Assembly (NCBI GenBank): GCA_904393855.1
Contig: CAJFNE010000001.1
Span: 1-41,857, forward strand
Length of the DNA: 41,857 nucleotides
Direction of reading: 5' to 3'
Source: an uncultured Oscillibacter sp.
GTDB lineage: Bacteria; Bacillota; Clostridia; Oscillospirales; Oscillospiraceae
Shown: positions 16,553 to 24,530 of the stretch, in pieces
Layout of the letters: the number at the start of each line of letters is the position of its first letter
Position numbering within the stretch: position 1 is the stretch's first letter
Translations under genes and position numbers: made by a program
Notes under the pieces: generated by a model
What the model saw: only the letters and a program-made list of their open reading frames with translations
Told to the model about the DNA's origin: nothing
Database searches by the model: none

Positions 16553-16570
16553 GCCTCGCCCCTCCCTGAC

Positions 16571-16792
16571 TTACGCGTTTTCCGCCTGCTCAATCTCCTC
16601 CATGACCTCGGGAGCCAGATGACCCTCCGCCACCTCGTTGATGGCCATAGTCACCGGCTTCTCCGGCAGGCGCTCTCCGGTCTCCTCCGCCTGATCGGCG
16701 ATTTCACGGGCCCGATGGGCCACCACGTTCACCAGCAGATATCGATTGGGAATCACGCTGGTCAGCTGATTCATAGCAGGGTATAACATCAT
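16571..16792 (-). CDS. rpoZ: RNA polymerase omega subunit
   Basis: This 73-residue protein is the omega subunit, which helps fold the beta' subunit. The conserved core PNRYLLVNVVAHRAREIA and the later KPVTMAINEVAEG are clear. Two adjacent ATG codons (16792 and 16789) could both start it; no strong ribosome binding site precedes either. A promoter lies just upstream. It sits between gmk and priA in the usual Firmicute order. Confidence 0.93.
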   Translation of the reverse strand: MMLYPAMNQLTSVIPNRYLLVNVVAHRAREIADQAEETGERLPEKPVTMAINEVAEGHLAPEVMEEIEQAENA

Positions 16793-16811
16793 CGCAAATC
16801 ACATCCATTCT

Positions 16812-16839
16812 GTCATATTTTAGCCATTGATTCTGTCAA
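16812..16839 (-). promoter_or_regulatory. Candidate promoter of rpoZ-priA operon
   Basis: On the minus strand TTGACA (16839-16834), 16 nt, then TATGAC (16817-16812). The -35 is perfect and the -10 matches four of six. The 64-nt gap between gmk and rpoZ is A+T-rich. A 9-bp direct repeat (TGACAGAAT on the minus strand, at 16838-16830 and 16815-16807) overlaps both boxes. Confidence 0.6.
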
Positions 16840-16856
16840 ATACAAGAAAAACAGGA

Positions 16857-17456
16857 CTAACTCCCGTTGATAATCTCCATCCGCTCCTTGGGCTTGCAGT
16901 GCTCCGCCGTCATGATGGCGTCCAGCTCCCGCACCGCGTTCTCCACCGTGTCGTTGATGACGAAGTAGTCGTAGGTATGGGCGGTCTGGAACTCCACCTT
17001 GGCCCGGAGGAGGCGCTTCTGGATCTTCTCCTGGCTGTCGGTGCCCCGGGCCTTCAGCCGCCGCTCCAGCTCTTCCCAGCTGGGCGGGGCAATGAAGATT
17101 CGGACGGTCTCCGGCCGCTTGCTGGTCACCTGGATGGCCCCCTGGACCTCGATATCCAGGATGACGTCCTTTCCCTGCTCCATGGCCTCGTCCACATAGC
17201 GCTTGGGGGTGCCGTAGAAATTGCCCACATACTCCGCATACTCCAGGAACTGCTCCATGGCGATCCACTTCCGAAAGGACTCCACGTCCATGAAGTGGTA
17301 GTGAACGCCGTCCAGCTCCCCGGGCCGGGGCGGCCGCGTGGTGGCGGAGACGGAGAAGTACACATTCTTCCGCTGCTCCAGCAAAGCCTTCAGCACGGTG
17401 CTCTTGCCCACGCCGGAGGGTCCGGAGATGATAAATGTTTTTCCCTTTTTGCTCAT
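16857..17456 (-). CDS. gmk: Guanylate kinase
   Basis: This 199-residue enzyme converts GMP and ATP to GDP and ADP. The P-loop GPSGVGKST is at 12-20, followed by SATTRPPRPGELDGVHYHFM, the GMP-binding region with conserved Ser, Arg and Tyr. The DIEVQGA motif is intact. Its ATG overlaps the remA stop by 4 nt. The size matches the family. Confidence 0.97.
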   Translation of the reverse strand: MSKKGKTFIISGPSGVGKSTVLKALLEQRKNVYFSVSATTRPPRPGELDGVHYHFMDVESFRKWIAMEQFLEYAEYVGNFYGTPKRYVDEAMEQGKDVILDIEVQGAIQVTSKRPETVRIFIAPPSWEELERRLKARGTDSQEKIQKRLLRAKVEFQTAHTYDYFVINDTVENAVRELDAIMTAEHCKPKERMEIINGS

Positions 17457-17701
17457 GTTCCCTCCTCCCCGCCGCTCTCCGCGCCGCCGAACCTCTCCGG
17501 CGGCAGGGCCGACAGGATCACATGGTCGCTGTCCATAATGAAAATAGAGGCGGTCTTGCGGCCGTAGGTGGCGTCAATCAGCATACCCCGCTCCCGGGTC
17601 TCCTGGACCATCCGCTTCACCGGGGCGGAGTCCGGCCCCACAATGGCCACGATCCGCTCCTGGGACACCAGGTTTCCAAAACCAATGTTGATCAGCCGCA
17701 T
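17453..17701 (-). CDS. remA: RemA family DNA-binding regulator (DUF370)
   Basis: This 82-residue protein belongs to the RemA family, whose B. subtilis member activates extracellular matrix and osmoprotection genes by wrapping DNA on a ring-shaped oligomer. The N-terminus MRLINIGFGNLV and the segment RERGMLIDATYGRKTAS are hallmarks. The yicC-remA-gmk-rpoZ order is conserved in Firmicutes. The gene starts 3 nt after the yicC stop. Its targets in this organism are unknown. Confidence 0.94.
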   Translation of the reverse strand: MRLINIGFGNLVSQERIVAIVGPDSAPVKRMVQETRERGMLIDATYGRKTASIFIMDSDHVILSALPPERFGGAESGGEEGT

Positions 17702-17704
17702 CGC

Positions 17705-18586
17705 TCACTCCACATTCTGCACCTGCTCGCGCATTTTCTCCACTTCCGCCTTCAGTCCCACCACCACCTGGGCGATGGCCACGTCGTTGCACTTGGAGCC
17801 GATGGTGTTGGACTCCCGGTTGATTTCCTGGATCAGGAAGTCCAGCTTCCGGCCCATGGGCTGGTTGCTCTCCAGCATGGCCCGCAGCTGGGAGACGTGG
17901 CTGCGGAGGCGGACCGTCTCCTCGTCCACCGCCACCTTGTCGGCGTAGACGGCGGCCTCCATCAGAATCCGCTGTTCGTCAATGGTGGTGCTCTGCAGCA
18001 CCTCCTCCATCCGGGCGGTGAGCTTGGCGCGATACTCCGCCACCGTCTCCGGAGACCGTTCCTCCACCTGGGAGGTATAGGTCAGAATGGTGTCCAGCCG
18101 GCCGGCAATGTCCTCCGCCAGCTTCCGGCCCTCCACAGCCCGCATCTCATTATAGGCTGCCAGCGCCTGGTCCAGCACCGCGCAGAGATCCGCGCTGACC
18201 GTCTCCAGATCCTCGTCCGCCTTGGTGACGGTGAGCACGTCCGGGAACCGGGCCAGAGTCTCCGGCGTCAGCTTCCACTCTATGGGGCCGCAGACCTCCG
18301 CCAGCTCTCCCAGAGCGGCGGCGTACTGGGCCGCCAGCTCCCGGTTCACCGTTACCTTCGCCACGTCCGCGGCGGAGGCGTCCACGGTAATGAACACATC
18401 GACCTTGCCCCGGGAAACCGCCTGCTGCACGTGCTGCTTGACGGCGTCCTCCGCGAAAGCGTACATTCGGGGCATCTTGATACTGCAGTCCAGGTAGCGG
18501 TTGTTTACAGACCGCACCTCTACGGTGATGTCCCGCTTGTGGAGGATCTCCCGGGCCCGGCCGTAGCCGGTCATACTCTTTACCAT
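17705..18586 (-). CDS. YicC family endoribonuclease
   Basis: This 293-residue protein begins MVKSMTGYGRA, the family signature, and ends with the conserved RESNTIGSKCNDVAIAQ followed by KAEVEKMREQVQNVE. YicC proteins are RNases implicated in small-RNA turnover and stationary-phase survival. The ATG at 18586 is selected because longer in-frame extensions lack a ribosome binding site, while GGGAGG lies 9 nt upstream of this one. It is followed by remA. Confidence 0.94.
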   Translation of the reverse strand: MVKSMTGYGRAREILHKRDITVEVRSVNNRYLDCSIKMPRMYAFAEDAVKQHVQQAVSRGKVDVFITVDASAADVAKVTVNRELAAQYAAALGELAEVCGPIEWKLTPETLARFPDVLTVTKADEDLETVSADLCAVLDQALAAYNEMRAVEGRKLAEDIAGRLDTILTYTSQVEERSPETVAEYRAKLTARMEEVLQSTTIDEQRILMEAAVYADKVAVDEETVRLRSHVSQLRAMLESNQPMGRKLDFLIQEINRESNTIGSKCNDVAIAQVVVGLKAEVEKMREQVQNVE

Positions 18587-18602
18587 CTCATAAGCCTCCC
18601 TA

Positions 18603-19262
18603 TCAGCAGCAGAAAATCCACCCGCCGTTGCACAGCGAGTAGGTGCAGCACAGCGGCAGGCACAGGTTGCCGCCGCACAGCTCCGTGCCGAACTGGCCGT
18701 CCCCGGGGCGGTAAGCCTGCCGGGTGCCATTCTTCATGAATTCCAGGGCCTGCCGATACTCCGGGTTGCCGGGGTCCATCTGGCAGGCGGTCTCATAGTA
18801 TCGCTTGGCCTCGTCCATCCAGCCCCGGCGGTAGCACACCGCGCCCCGCAGGAAATTCCACTCGGCATTGTGGTCGCTGTAATTGGCCAGCAGCGCCTCC
18901 GCCCGGCTGAGATTGCCGGTCTGGATGGCCACGCGCACCTGCTGCAAAACGGAGCTGCCGCTCTGCTGGCCGTAGCGCTGCTGATACCCGCCGTATCCGC
19001 CATAGCCATAGCCGGACGCACCACCATAGCTGCCGCCGTAGGACCCGGATGCACCGCTCCGCCCACCGCCGGCCGCGCGCTGCTTCGTGATCTCCTCGTA
19101 GGCGGCGTTGATCTCCTTCATCTTCTCCTGAGCCAAGTCCGCCAGGGGATTGTCATGGTAGTTGTCCGGGTGATACTTGCGCGCCAACTCCCGATATGCC
19201 TTTTTGATTTCCTCGTCAGAGGCATTCTCCGACACACCCAGGATCTGATAGGGATCGTTCAT
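18603..19262 (-). CDS. J-domain protein with Gly/Tyr-rich linker and cysteine-rich tail
   Basis: This 219-residue protein has an N-terminal J domain (about 3-67) with the HPD tripeptide in KYHPDNYHDN, so it should stimulate a DnaK-type Hsp70. A low-complexity Gly/Ser/Tyr/Gln linker (about 72-102) follows, then a helical TPR-like segment (about 105-175), and a C-terminal tail with many cysteines (CGGNLCLPLCCTYSLCNGG then WIFCC). It lacks the DnaJ zinc-finger and substrate domains, so it is not DnaJ itself. The tail could bind metal, form disulfides or be lipidated or membrane-inserted; none of this is shown. It lies between yicC and a DUF5685 gene, 9 nt after the latter. Confidence 0.85.
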   Translation of the reverse strand: MNDPYQILGVSENASDEEIKKAYRELARKYHPDNYHDNPLADLAQEKMKEINAAYEEITKQRAAGGGRSGASGSYGGSYGGASGYGYGGYGGYQQRYGQQSGSSVLQQVRVAIQTGNLSRAEALLANYSDHNAEWNFLRGAVCYRRGWMDEAKRYYETACQMDPGNPEYRQALEFMKNGTRQAYRPGDGQFGTELCGGNLCLPLCCTYSLCNGGWIFCC

Positions 19263-19271
19263 GTAATGTCC

Positions 19272-20165
19272 TCAACCTTCTTGGGGTTTCTTTCTCTCGG
19301 CGCCTCGCCGCCCTTTGCGGAAAGTGCCGTCCAAAACGGCTCTGCCCACCTGGAACAGGCCGGTGTAGATCGTGGTCTCCAGGATCGTCCTCCACACGCC
19401 AAAATCCCACAGCTCAAAGGCCGTGGCGACCATGTGGATGGAGTGATCCAGCGTAGCGGCGAACTCCGCCCGGCTCTCCGATGTCCACGCGCCGTCTGGG
19501 AGCTGAAAGCGCAGGGCCACCGGGTTATAGGCCCCCTCCGCCGTGTCCTGTCGCAGGTCGTCCGCCGCGTCCACCAGATAGACCCAGCGACCCAGGTGGT
19601 AGAGCATCTGCTCCAGCACCCGTCGGCGAACAGGGCTGTCCACCTCTCCCGCAGCGCTGGCCAGCAGCGCCGCGAAGGTGTCCGCCGCCCGGTCCAGAGA
19701 GGGACAGTTCTCCTGCTCCAGCTCCCGCAGCCGGTCCAGCTGGAGGCGTACCGTCCGGTCGAACTCCGGCCGCAGAGCCGAGGCTTTCCGGTAGGCAGGC
19801 TCCAGAACCCGGGAGACGGCCCGGTACCGCAAGCCGTGGAGCCAGTCGTGGTCCGCCACGCCGTCCCGTGCCTGCCAGTAGGCCAGGATCACGCTCTCAT
19901 CCGCCGCCAGCTCTAGGGCTGGAGTGGCCTCCAGATAGTCTCGCCCGTGACCGGGATGGGCCGCGCAGCGGCTGTGCCGGACGGCACCCTCCTCCCCCTC
20001 CGAGAGGAGGATGGCCAGGTAGGTGAAATCGTAGTTCAGGATAAACCGGGCCGCCGGTCCATATCGCCGGCCCAAGGTATGACAGAGGCCGCAGTACATC
20101 CGGCGGAAACGGTCCAGCTCCTCCTGGCTGAGCGCCTGCGCCGGCGGCCTGACATAGCCGAACAC
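19272..20165 (-). CDS. DUF5685 family protein
   Basis: This 297-residue protein begins (from GTG 20165) VFGYVRPPAQ and continues with RMYCGLCHTLGRRYG, typical of DUF5685. Acidic and helical segments such as WVYLVDAADDLRQD resemble the Asp-rich motifs of polyprenyl-synthase-like all-helical folds, but I cannot assign a reaction. The GTG is only 4 nt after the rseC stop, so it is probably read by coupled translation; the nearby GAGG is very close to the start. Gene neighbours suggest a general rather than accessory role. Confidence 0.8.
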   Translation of the reverse strand: MFGYVRPPAQALSQEELDRFRRMYCGLCHTLGRRYGPAARFILNYDFTYLAILLSEGEEGAVRHSRCAAHPGHGRDYLEATPALELAADESVILAYWQARDGVADHDWLHGLRYRAVSRVLEPAYRKASALRPEFDRTVRLQLDRLRELEQENCPSLDRAADTFAALLASAAGEVDSPVRRRVLEQMLYHLGRWVYLVDAADDLRQDTAEGAYNPVALRFQLPDGAWTSESRAEFAATLDHSIHMVATAFELWDFGVWRTILETTIYTGLFQVGRAVLDGTFRKGRRGAERKKPQEG

Positions 20166-20169
20166 TGCC

Positions 20170-20580
20170 TCAGAACAGCCGCACGATGGTGAAAGAGAGC
20201 CCTCCCTGGGCCCGCAGGCGGCGGTCATAGCGGATCGCGAAGATAATGCCCAGCACAAAGCCGATCACGGCCGTGGCATACTGGACGCCGACGCTGCCGC
20301 TTAGAGCAAAGGCCGCCAGGTAGCCGATCAGGAACAGAGCCACGGGGATGGCGTAGACCAGCGCCACGATGCCCAGCATCTTCTGGGTGCTGCTCTCCAC
20401 CACCACCTTCTGTCCCGGCCGGGCGCCGATGGGATTCTCGGCCCGGGCTTTCACCGCTGTGCCGGTGACGCCGCAGCCGGCGCACTCCTCGCAGTCGTGG
20501 CCGCAAGCGGACTTCCGTGGAACGGAAATCTCCGCGTGATCCGCGTCCAAAATCCGCTCAACAGTTGCAATTTGAGTCAT
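20170..20580 (-). CDS. SoxR-reducing system RseC family membrane protein
   Basis: This 136-residue protein has an N-terminal cysteine cluster (C26, C30, C33, C36, in SACGHDCEECAGCG) and two membrane helices (about 70-90 and 98-115). That is the RseC/MucC layout, associated with redox partners such as the Rnf complex. Here it stands alone after cdaR, without rnf genes. It may bind an iron-sulfur centre at the membrane. The start at 20580 is 11 nt after the cdaR stop with AAGGAGAATCACC upstream. Confidence 0.88.
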   Translation of the reverse strand: MTQIATVERILDADHAEISVPRKSACGHDCEECAGCGVTGTAVKARAENPIGARPGQKVVVESSTQKMLGIVALVYAIPVALFLIGYLAAFALSGSVGVQYATAVIGFVLGIIFAIRYDRRLRAQGGLSFTIVRLF

Positions 20581-20591
20581 GGTGATTCTCC

Positions 20592-21902
20592 TTATTCTCC
20601 GGGCGGATTCGGCTCCGACGGCTCATCCGCCGGAGCTTCCTCCGCGTCTGAAATCGTAACCTGAATGTTGTACGTGCCGGATACGCCCACGTCTCCGGCG
20701 GTGTCCACCTGAATCGTGGCGGGAACCGTGTAGGTGCCGGAGGCGCCGGAGTAGTTGGAGAGGTCCGCCACCACCGTGACGTCCCCGCCCGCAACAGCCG
20801 CCACATCCGACGCGGTTCCGAAGATAGAGACCGTCATCTGCTGGGTTACGATCTCCGCCTGCTTGCCGTCCGGAAGATTCACATAGCTGAAATTCTCCGT
20901 GGTCACCTGGGCCCGGGACATATCCACGAACTCAACCGTCAGCGTGGCCCGGGTGACCCCGCTGAGATTCTCGCACCCCTCGGGAATGATGATGGGGAAC
21001 GTGTGCCGGTTGGCTCCGCTGCCCAGCAGATTCAGCAGGTCCAGATCACCAAGATTGATGGTGTCGATATCCCGCAGCAGTCCCGCGTCGCCGGAGACGG
21101 TGATGGTTAGCGGGAAAATCTCATAACTCAGATTGGAAACCCGCGCGCCGGCGGACTCCACAAAGTTCACCGTCAGGGTCAGCTCCTTGATGACAAACAC
21201 CGGCAGCGTGGCCTCCACCGTGTCCACGGTGGGATGCATGCCCGCGCTGTCCAGCAGCTGGCCGTCCGCGTCGTAGTAGGAGAACTCCAGGGACTGGCTC
21301 ACCGTCTCCATGGCGTCCTCGCCGATGTCCAGCGTCACCAGGACATAGCTGACGGCGTCCACATCCCCCTGCTGGCCGCGGATCTCCAAGGTGTCCTGGG
21401 ACAGCTGCAGCTCGCCGGCGGAGTAGCCGTCCGCCACGTTGCCCACCACCTCGCAGATGATGTCCACGGTCTTGCTGTACAGCTCGGAGATGTTGACTGT
21501 GGCCCGGCTGGGACTGCGCCGCTGGATCAGCCCATTGGAGAAATCCGAGTCCAGGAAGCTCACGTCCAGGGAGATGGTCTGGGTGCCGGAGCCCGTCACA
21601 TCCGTGAGGTCCGCCGTGACCCGGAGATCCTCCCGGCCGATATGGGCCAGGGTTGTCCGGGCACCGGAGAGGGTCACGTCCACCGTGGCGGTGGTGCCGT
21701 CGTCCACCAGCATCAGTCCCCGGTCCGCCAGGTCATCCTCCCCGGTGTAGGTGATGGGAACGTCCGTAATGGTGATCTCCTTGGAAAAGTAGCTGCCGTT
21801 GTTCCCGAACATATCCACGAAGATCCAGAAGACAATCGAAACCAGGATCGCCAGCAGGATATAGAGGATTTTGCGGTTCTGCATGGTTTCACGCATCTTC
21901 AT
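20592..21902 (-). CDS. cdaR: CdaR, YbbR-domain regulator of c-di-AMP synthase
   Basis: This 436-residue protein has an N-terminal membrane helix (KILYILLAILVSIVFWIFVD) followed by about four extracytoplasmic YbbR domains. CdaR binds and tunes the cyclase CdaA. ATG 21902 (MKMRETMQNRK) is chosen because GGAGG lies 8 nt before it; other in-frame starts are at 21917, 21896 and 21884. It overlaps the end of cdaA by 14 nt. The C-terminus is Pro/Glu-rich (PADEPSEPNPPGE). The usual third gene, glmM, is not adjacent; rseC follows instead. Confidence 0.92.
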   Translation of the reverse strand: MKMRETMQNRKILYILLAILVSIVFWIFVDMFGNNGSYFSKEITITDVPITYTGEDDLADRGLMLVDDGTTATVDVTLSGARTTLAHIGREDLRVTADLTDVTGSGTQTISLDVSFLDSDFSNGLIQRRSPSRATVNISELYSKTVDIICEVVGNVADGYSAGELQLSQDTLEIRGQQGDVDAVSYVLVTLDIGEDAMETVSQSLEFSYYDADGQLLDSAGMHPTVDTVEATLPVFVIKELTLTVNFVESAGARVSNLSYEIFPLTITVSGDAGLLRDIDTINLGDLDLLNLLGSGANRHTFPIIIPEGCENLSGVTRATLTVEFVDMSRAQVTTENFSYVNLPDGKQAEIVTQQMTVSIFGTASDVAAVAGGDVTVVADLSNYSGASGTYTVPATIQVDTAGDVGVSGTYNIQVTISDAEEAPADEPSEPNPPGE

Positions 21903-22770
21903 CGTCCGCACCTCCATTCTTCCTGGTCCGCAGGAGGCCCAGCAGGGTAAATTTCTGCTTGTCCTCCCCGCCCTGCGGAATCAGTTCGTTCCGCAGGATG
22001 TTTTCCAGGGTCTCCGGCTTCAGATGCCGCTTCAGCATCCCGCCGGTGGCCACGGAGATGGAGCCGGTCTCCTCCGACACGATGACCACCACCGCGTCGG
22101 AGTTCTCGCTCATACCGATGCCGGCCCGGTGGCGCATACCCAGGTCCCGGCTCAAGTTGACATTCTTACTCAGAGGCAGCATGCACCCGGCGGCCAACAA
22201 CCGTCCGTGGCGGACAATGGCGGCGCCGTCATGCATGGGGGCCTTGACAAAAAAGATATTTTTTAGAAGTTCCGCGGTCACGGAGGCGTCCAGCACCGTG
22301 CCGCTGCGGACCATGTCGTCCAGGGAAATCTCCCGCTCAAAGACAATCAGGGCGCCGGTGCGGCTCTGGGACATCTCCGTACAGGCCAGCACTGTCTGGC
22401 CGATGGCCTCATCCATCACGTTCTTGGCCTCCGTGTGGCTGAAAAAGGCGATGAACCGGCGGCTGCCCACCTGCTCCAGAATCCGGCGGATCTCCGGCTG
22501 GAACAGGATGATCAGGGCCAGTACGCCCCATTCCATCAGCTGGCTCATAATAAAGTTGATCCCGTTGAGCCCCAGCACCGTGGACAGGGCCAGCAGCGCC
22601 AGAAAGACGAATACGCCTTTCAGCAGACTGGCGGCCTTGGTGCGCCGCACCAGCCAGAACAAGTGGTAGAGCGCAAACGCTATGATGGCGATGTCCAGAT
22701 AGTCTGTCACTTCCAGGGACAGCAGATACCGCCCGATGAAAACAGGCAGGTCCGCCAATGTCATCTCCAT
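21889..22770 (-). CDS. cdaA: Diadenylate cyclase CdaA
   Basis: This 293-residue membrane enzyme makes cyclic di-AMP from two ATP. Three N-terminal helices (about 25-90) precede the DAC domain, which has both catalytic motifs: DGA (181-183, in APMHDGAAIV) and RHR (213-215, in GMRHRAGIG). The start at 22770 gives MEMTLADLP; the ribosome binding site is weak (GACGGGG). A clear promoter lies about 50 nt upstream. c-di-AMP controls potassium and osmolyte balance in Firmicutes. Confidence 0.96.
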   Translation of the reverse strand: MEMTLADLPVFIGRYLLSLEVTDYLDIAIIAFALYHLFWLVRRTKAASLLKGVFVFLALLALSTVLGLNGINFIMSQLMEWGVLALIILFQPEIRRILEQVGSRRFIAFFSHTEAKNVMDEAIGQTVLACTEMSQSRTGALIVFEREISLDDMVRSGTVLDASVTAELLKNIFFVKAPMHDGAAIVRHGRLLAAGCMLPLSKNVNLSRDLGMRHRAGIGMSENSDAVVVIVSEETGSISVATGGMLKRHLKPETLENILRNELIPQGGEDKQKFTLLGLLRTRKNGGADDEDA

Positions 22771-22816
22771 AGGAACCCCGTCATCCCCTCTCGAACCCAA
22801 TTGCACTCGCTGTTTT

Positions 22817-22845
22817 ATTATATAAAATATGGCAGTCAATTGCAA
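22817..22845 (-). promoter_or_regulatory. Sigma-A promoter of cdaA operon
   Basis: On the minus strand TTGCAA (22845-22840), exactly 17 nt, then a perfect TATAAT (22822-22817). The flanks are A+T-rich. The predicted start, near 22810, is about 40 nt before cdaA. It probably drives cdaA through gmk. Confidence 0.8.
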
Positions 22846-22882
22846 GGAGATTCCAGGGAAAATTCACGGACTGTTCAGAAAG

Positions 22883-24007
22883 TCACGAAAACAGCCGCCG
22901 GATCGCTTTCAGGCAGCGGAAGACCTCCTCCGGCGTATTGAAATCCGAGAAGCTGAGACGGACGGTTCCCGTCTCCAGCGTCCCGGCGGTACGATGGGCC
23001 AGGGGCGCGCAGTGGATGCCGCTGCGGACCGCGATCCCCCGCTCCGCCAGGGCCTGGCCGACCTCCTCTACGTCCCGGTCCTCCGGCACCAGGGAGAGGA
23101 CACCCGCCTGATGTCCCAGGCCCGGCGCGGCAAATACCCGGAGTCCCGGGATTTCCCGCAGGCCCTCCGCCATCACCAGGGCCAGCCGGCGCTCCCCCTC
23201 GCAGATGCTCTGGAGCCCCCGACCCCGGACGTATCGTACCCCTGCCAACAGGCCCGCGATGCCTGGCATGTTGTGGGTCCCCGCCTCCAGCCGGTCCGGC
23301 AGGAAATCCGGCATCTCCTGCTGAATGGAGAGACTGCCCGTTCCCCCCTCCAGCAGCGGCCGGACCGGGACATTCTCCCCGCACAGCAGCACGCCGATGC
23401 CCTGGGGGCCATAGAGTCCCTTGTGGCCCGGCATGGCGATGAAGGCCGCGCCCAGCCGCTCCAGGTCCAGCGGCAGCATCCCCGCCGACTGGGAGGCGTC
23501 GACAATCAGCGGTACCCCCCGCTCCCGGCAGAGCGCGGCCACCGCCTCCACCGGCTGGATGAAGCCAAAGACGTTGGAGACATGGTTGCAGATCACTGCG
23601 TCCGTGTCCGGTGTCACCAGGCGGGCATAGGCCTCCGTTACCGCCTCCGGCTGGAACAGCGGCGCGGCGGCCACCGCCGTCTGGGCCCTCAGGGCCGCCA
23701 GAGGCCGGGTAACGGCGTTGTGCTCATATCCCGAGATCACCGCCCGACCGCCGGGAGGCACCAGGCTCTTGATGGCCAGGTTCAGGGCGTGGGTGGCGTT
23801 CATGGTGAAGATCACCCGCTCCGGGTTCCCCACGCCGAACAGCTCCGCCAGCTCGCTGCGGCAGGCAAAGGCGGTTTCCGCGGCCTCCATGGCCTCCGAA
23901 TACCCGCCCCGTCCCGGGGAGCTCATGGTGGCCAGCGCCCGCTCCATGGCGGCGGCAACCGCGGGAGGCTTCTGAAACGTCGTGGCCGCGCTGTCCAGAT
24001 AGATCAT
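22883..24007 (-). CDS. Cysteine desulfurase family PLP enzyme
   Basis: This 374-residue fold-type I aminotransferase class V protein begins MIYLDSAATTFQKP. The PLP lysine is K196 in MPGHKGLYGPQG, and the persulfide cysteine is C333 in SGIHCAPLAH, so it is probably active in taking sulfur or selenium from cysteine or selenocysteine. The short active-site loop is SufS/CsdA-like. The ATG at 24007 overlaps the DUF3343 stop by 4 nt and follows AGGAGG. No SufU, IscU or SelD gene lies nearby, so its sulfur or selenium acceptor may be the DUF3343 protein. Confidence 0.92.
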   Translation of the reverse strand: MIYLDSAATTFQKPPAVAAAMERALATMSSPGRGGYSEAMEAAETAFACRSELAELFGVGNPERVIFTMNATHALNLAIKSLVPPGGRAVISGYEHNAVTRPLAALRAQTAVAAAPLFQPEAVTEAYARLVTPDTDAVICNHVSNVFGFIQPVEAVAALCRERGVPLIVDASQSAGMLPLDLERLGAAFIAMPGHKGLYGPQGIGVLLCGENVPVRPLLEGGTGSLSIQQEMPDFLPDRLEAGTHNMPGIAGLLAGVRYVRGRGLQSICEGERRLALVMAEGLREIPGLRVFAAPGLGHQAGVLSLVPEDRDVEEVGQALAERGIAVRSGIHCAPLAHRTAGTLETGTVRLSFSDFNTPEEVFRCLKAIRRLFS

Positions 24008-24255
24008 ATCCCCACCTCCTGATAATACCCGTGCTGGTACAAGAATATTTGAACGGGATCCAGGGACTCCCGGTGCAGGGCAATCAGCGCCTGAGACAGG
24101 TCTGGGGCGGCCACGCGCAGCACATAGGCGCAGCCCCGGTCCGTCAGGTCCCTGGGGGCGCGGGCGATCTGGCAGCGAAGGCCGGACCGCAGCAGCACCC
24201 GCTGCATCCGCTGGGCGTAGGTCACCGAGCGGGCCAGCATCAAATAGTACTCCAC
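24004..24255 (-). CDS. DUF3343 Se/S carrier-like protein
   Basis: This 83-residue protein (VEYYLMLARSVTYAQRMQ at the N-terminus) matches DUF3343, a family often described as putative selenium/sulfur carriers and found next to cysteine desulfurase-like genes. C30 lies in SGLRCQIARAPRDL. GTG 24255 is preferred over GTG 24261 because AGGAGGA is 6-7 nt from the first and nearly touches the second. Overlap with the desulfurase gene (ATGA) implies equal expression. A function in Se or S delivery is inferred from pairing. Confidence 0.85.
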   Translation of the reverse strand: MEYYLMLARSVTYAQRMQRVLLRSGLRCQIARAPRDLTDRGCAYVLRVAAPDLSQALIALHRESLDPVQIFLYQHGYYQEVGI

Positions 24256-24345
24256 AGACACTCCTCCTTTCTATCCAGTTTATGGACGGCGGCGGAGAAG
24301 GTGCCTGGGGCAGCGGGGAGGCCCGCCCCCGGAGAACGCAGAAAC

Positions 24346-24369
24346 GGCACGATTCCGCAGAATCGTGCC
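24346..24369. repeat. 10-bp intergenic palindrome
   Basis: GGCACGATTC (24346-24355) and GAATCGTGCC (24360-24369) form a perfect 10-bp stem with a CGCA loop. It lies about 90 nt upstream of the DUF3343 start, in the 443-nt gene-free gap 24256-24698. It could be an operator, a terminator for upstream transcription or part of a mobile repeat. There is no T run after it on either strand. Confidence 0.5.
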
Positions 24370-24447
24370 GCCTCCAAAACAGTCCATGCAAAAGGAAACG
24401 CCATGGGAAATGCCGCCCGGCCCCAACAGCCGCAACGAACGGAACGC

Positions 24448-24469
24448 GGGCGGATGAGCGCATCCGCCC
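24448..24469. repeat. 9-bp intergenic palindrome
   Basis: GGGCGGATG (24448-24456) and CATCCGCCC (24461-24469) form a perfect stem with an AGCG loop, followed by CTACG. It belongs to the repeat-rich gap between DUF3343 and ispF. I see no coding signal here. Confidence 0.5.
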
Positions 24470-24530
24470 CTACGTCTGTCCTGTCGCCACGCGCCGCGGT
24501 TCCCGGCTGTGGCCCAGCCGCCGGGCTAAC

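Noticed and set aside
14126..16786. An 886-codon plus-strand open frame opposite priA and rpoZ
   Set aside because: It is antisense to two well-conserved genes, has a Pro/Gln/His/Arg-rich composition typical of the mirror frame in G+C-rich DNA, and shows no motif or ribosome binding site.
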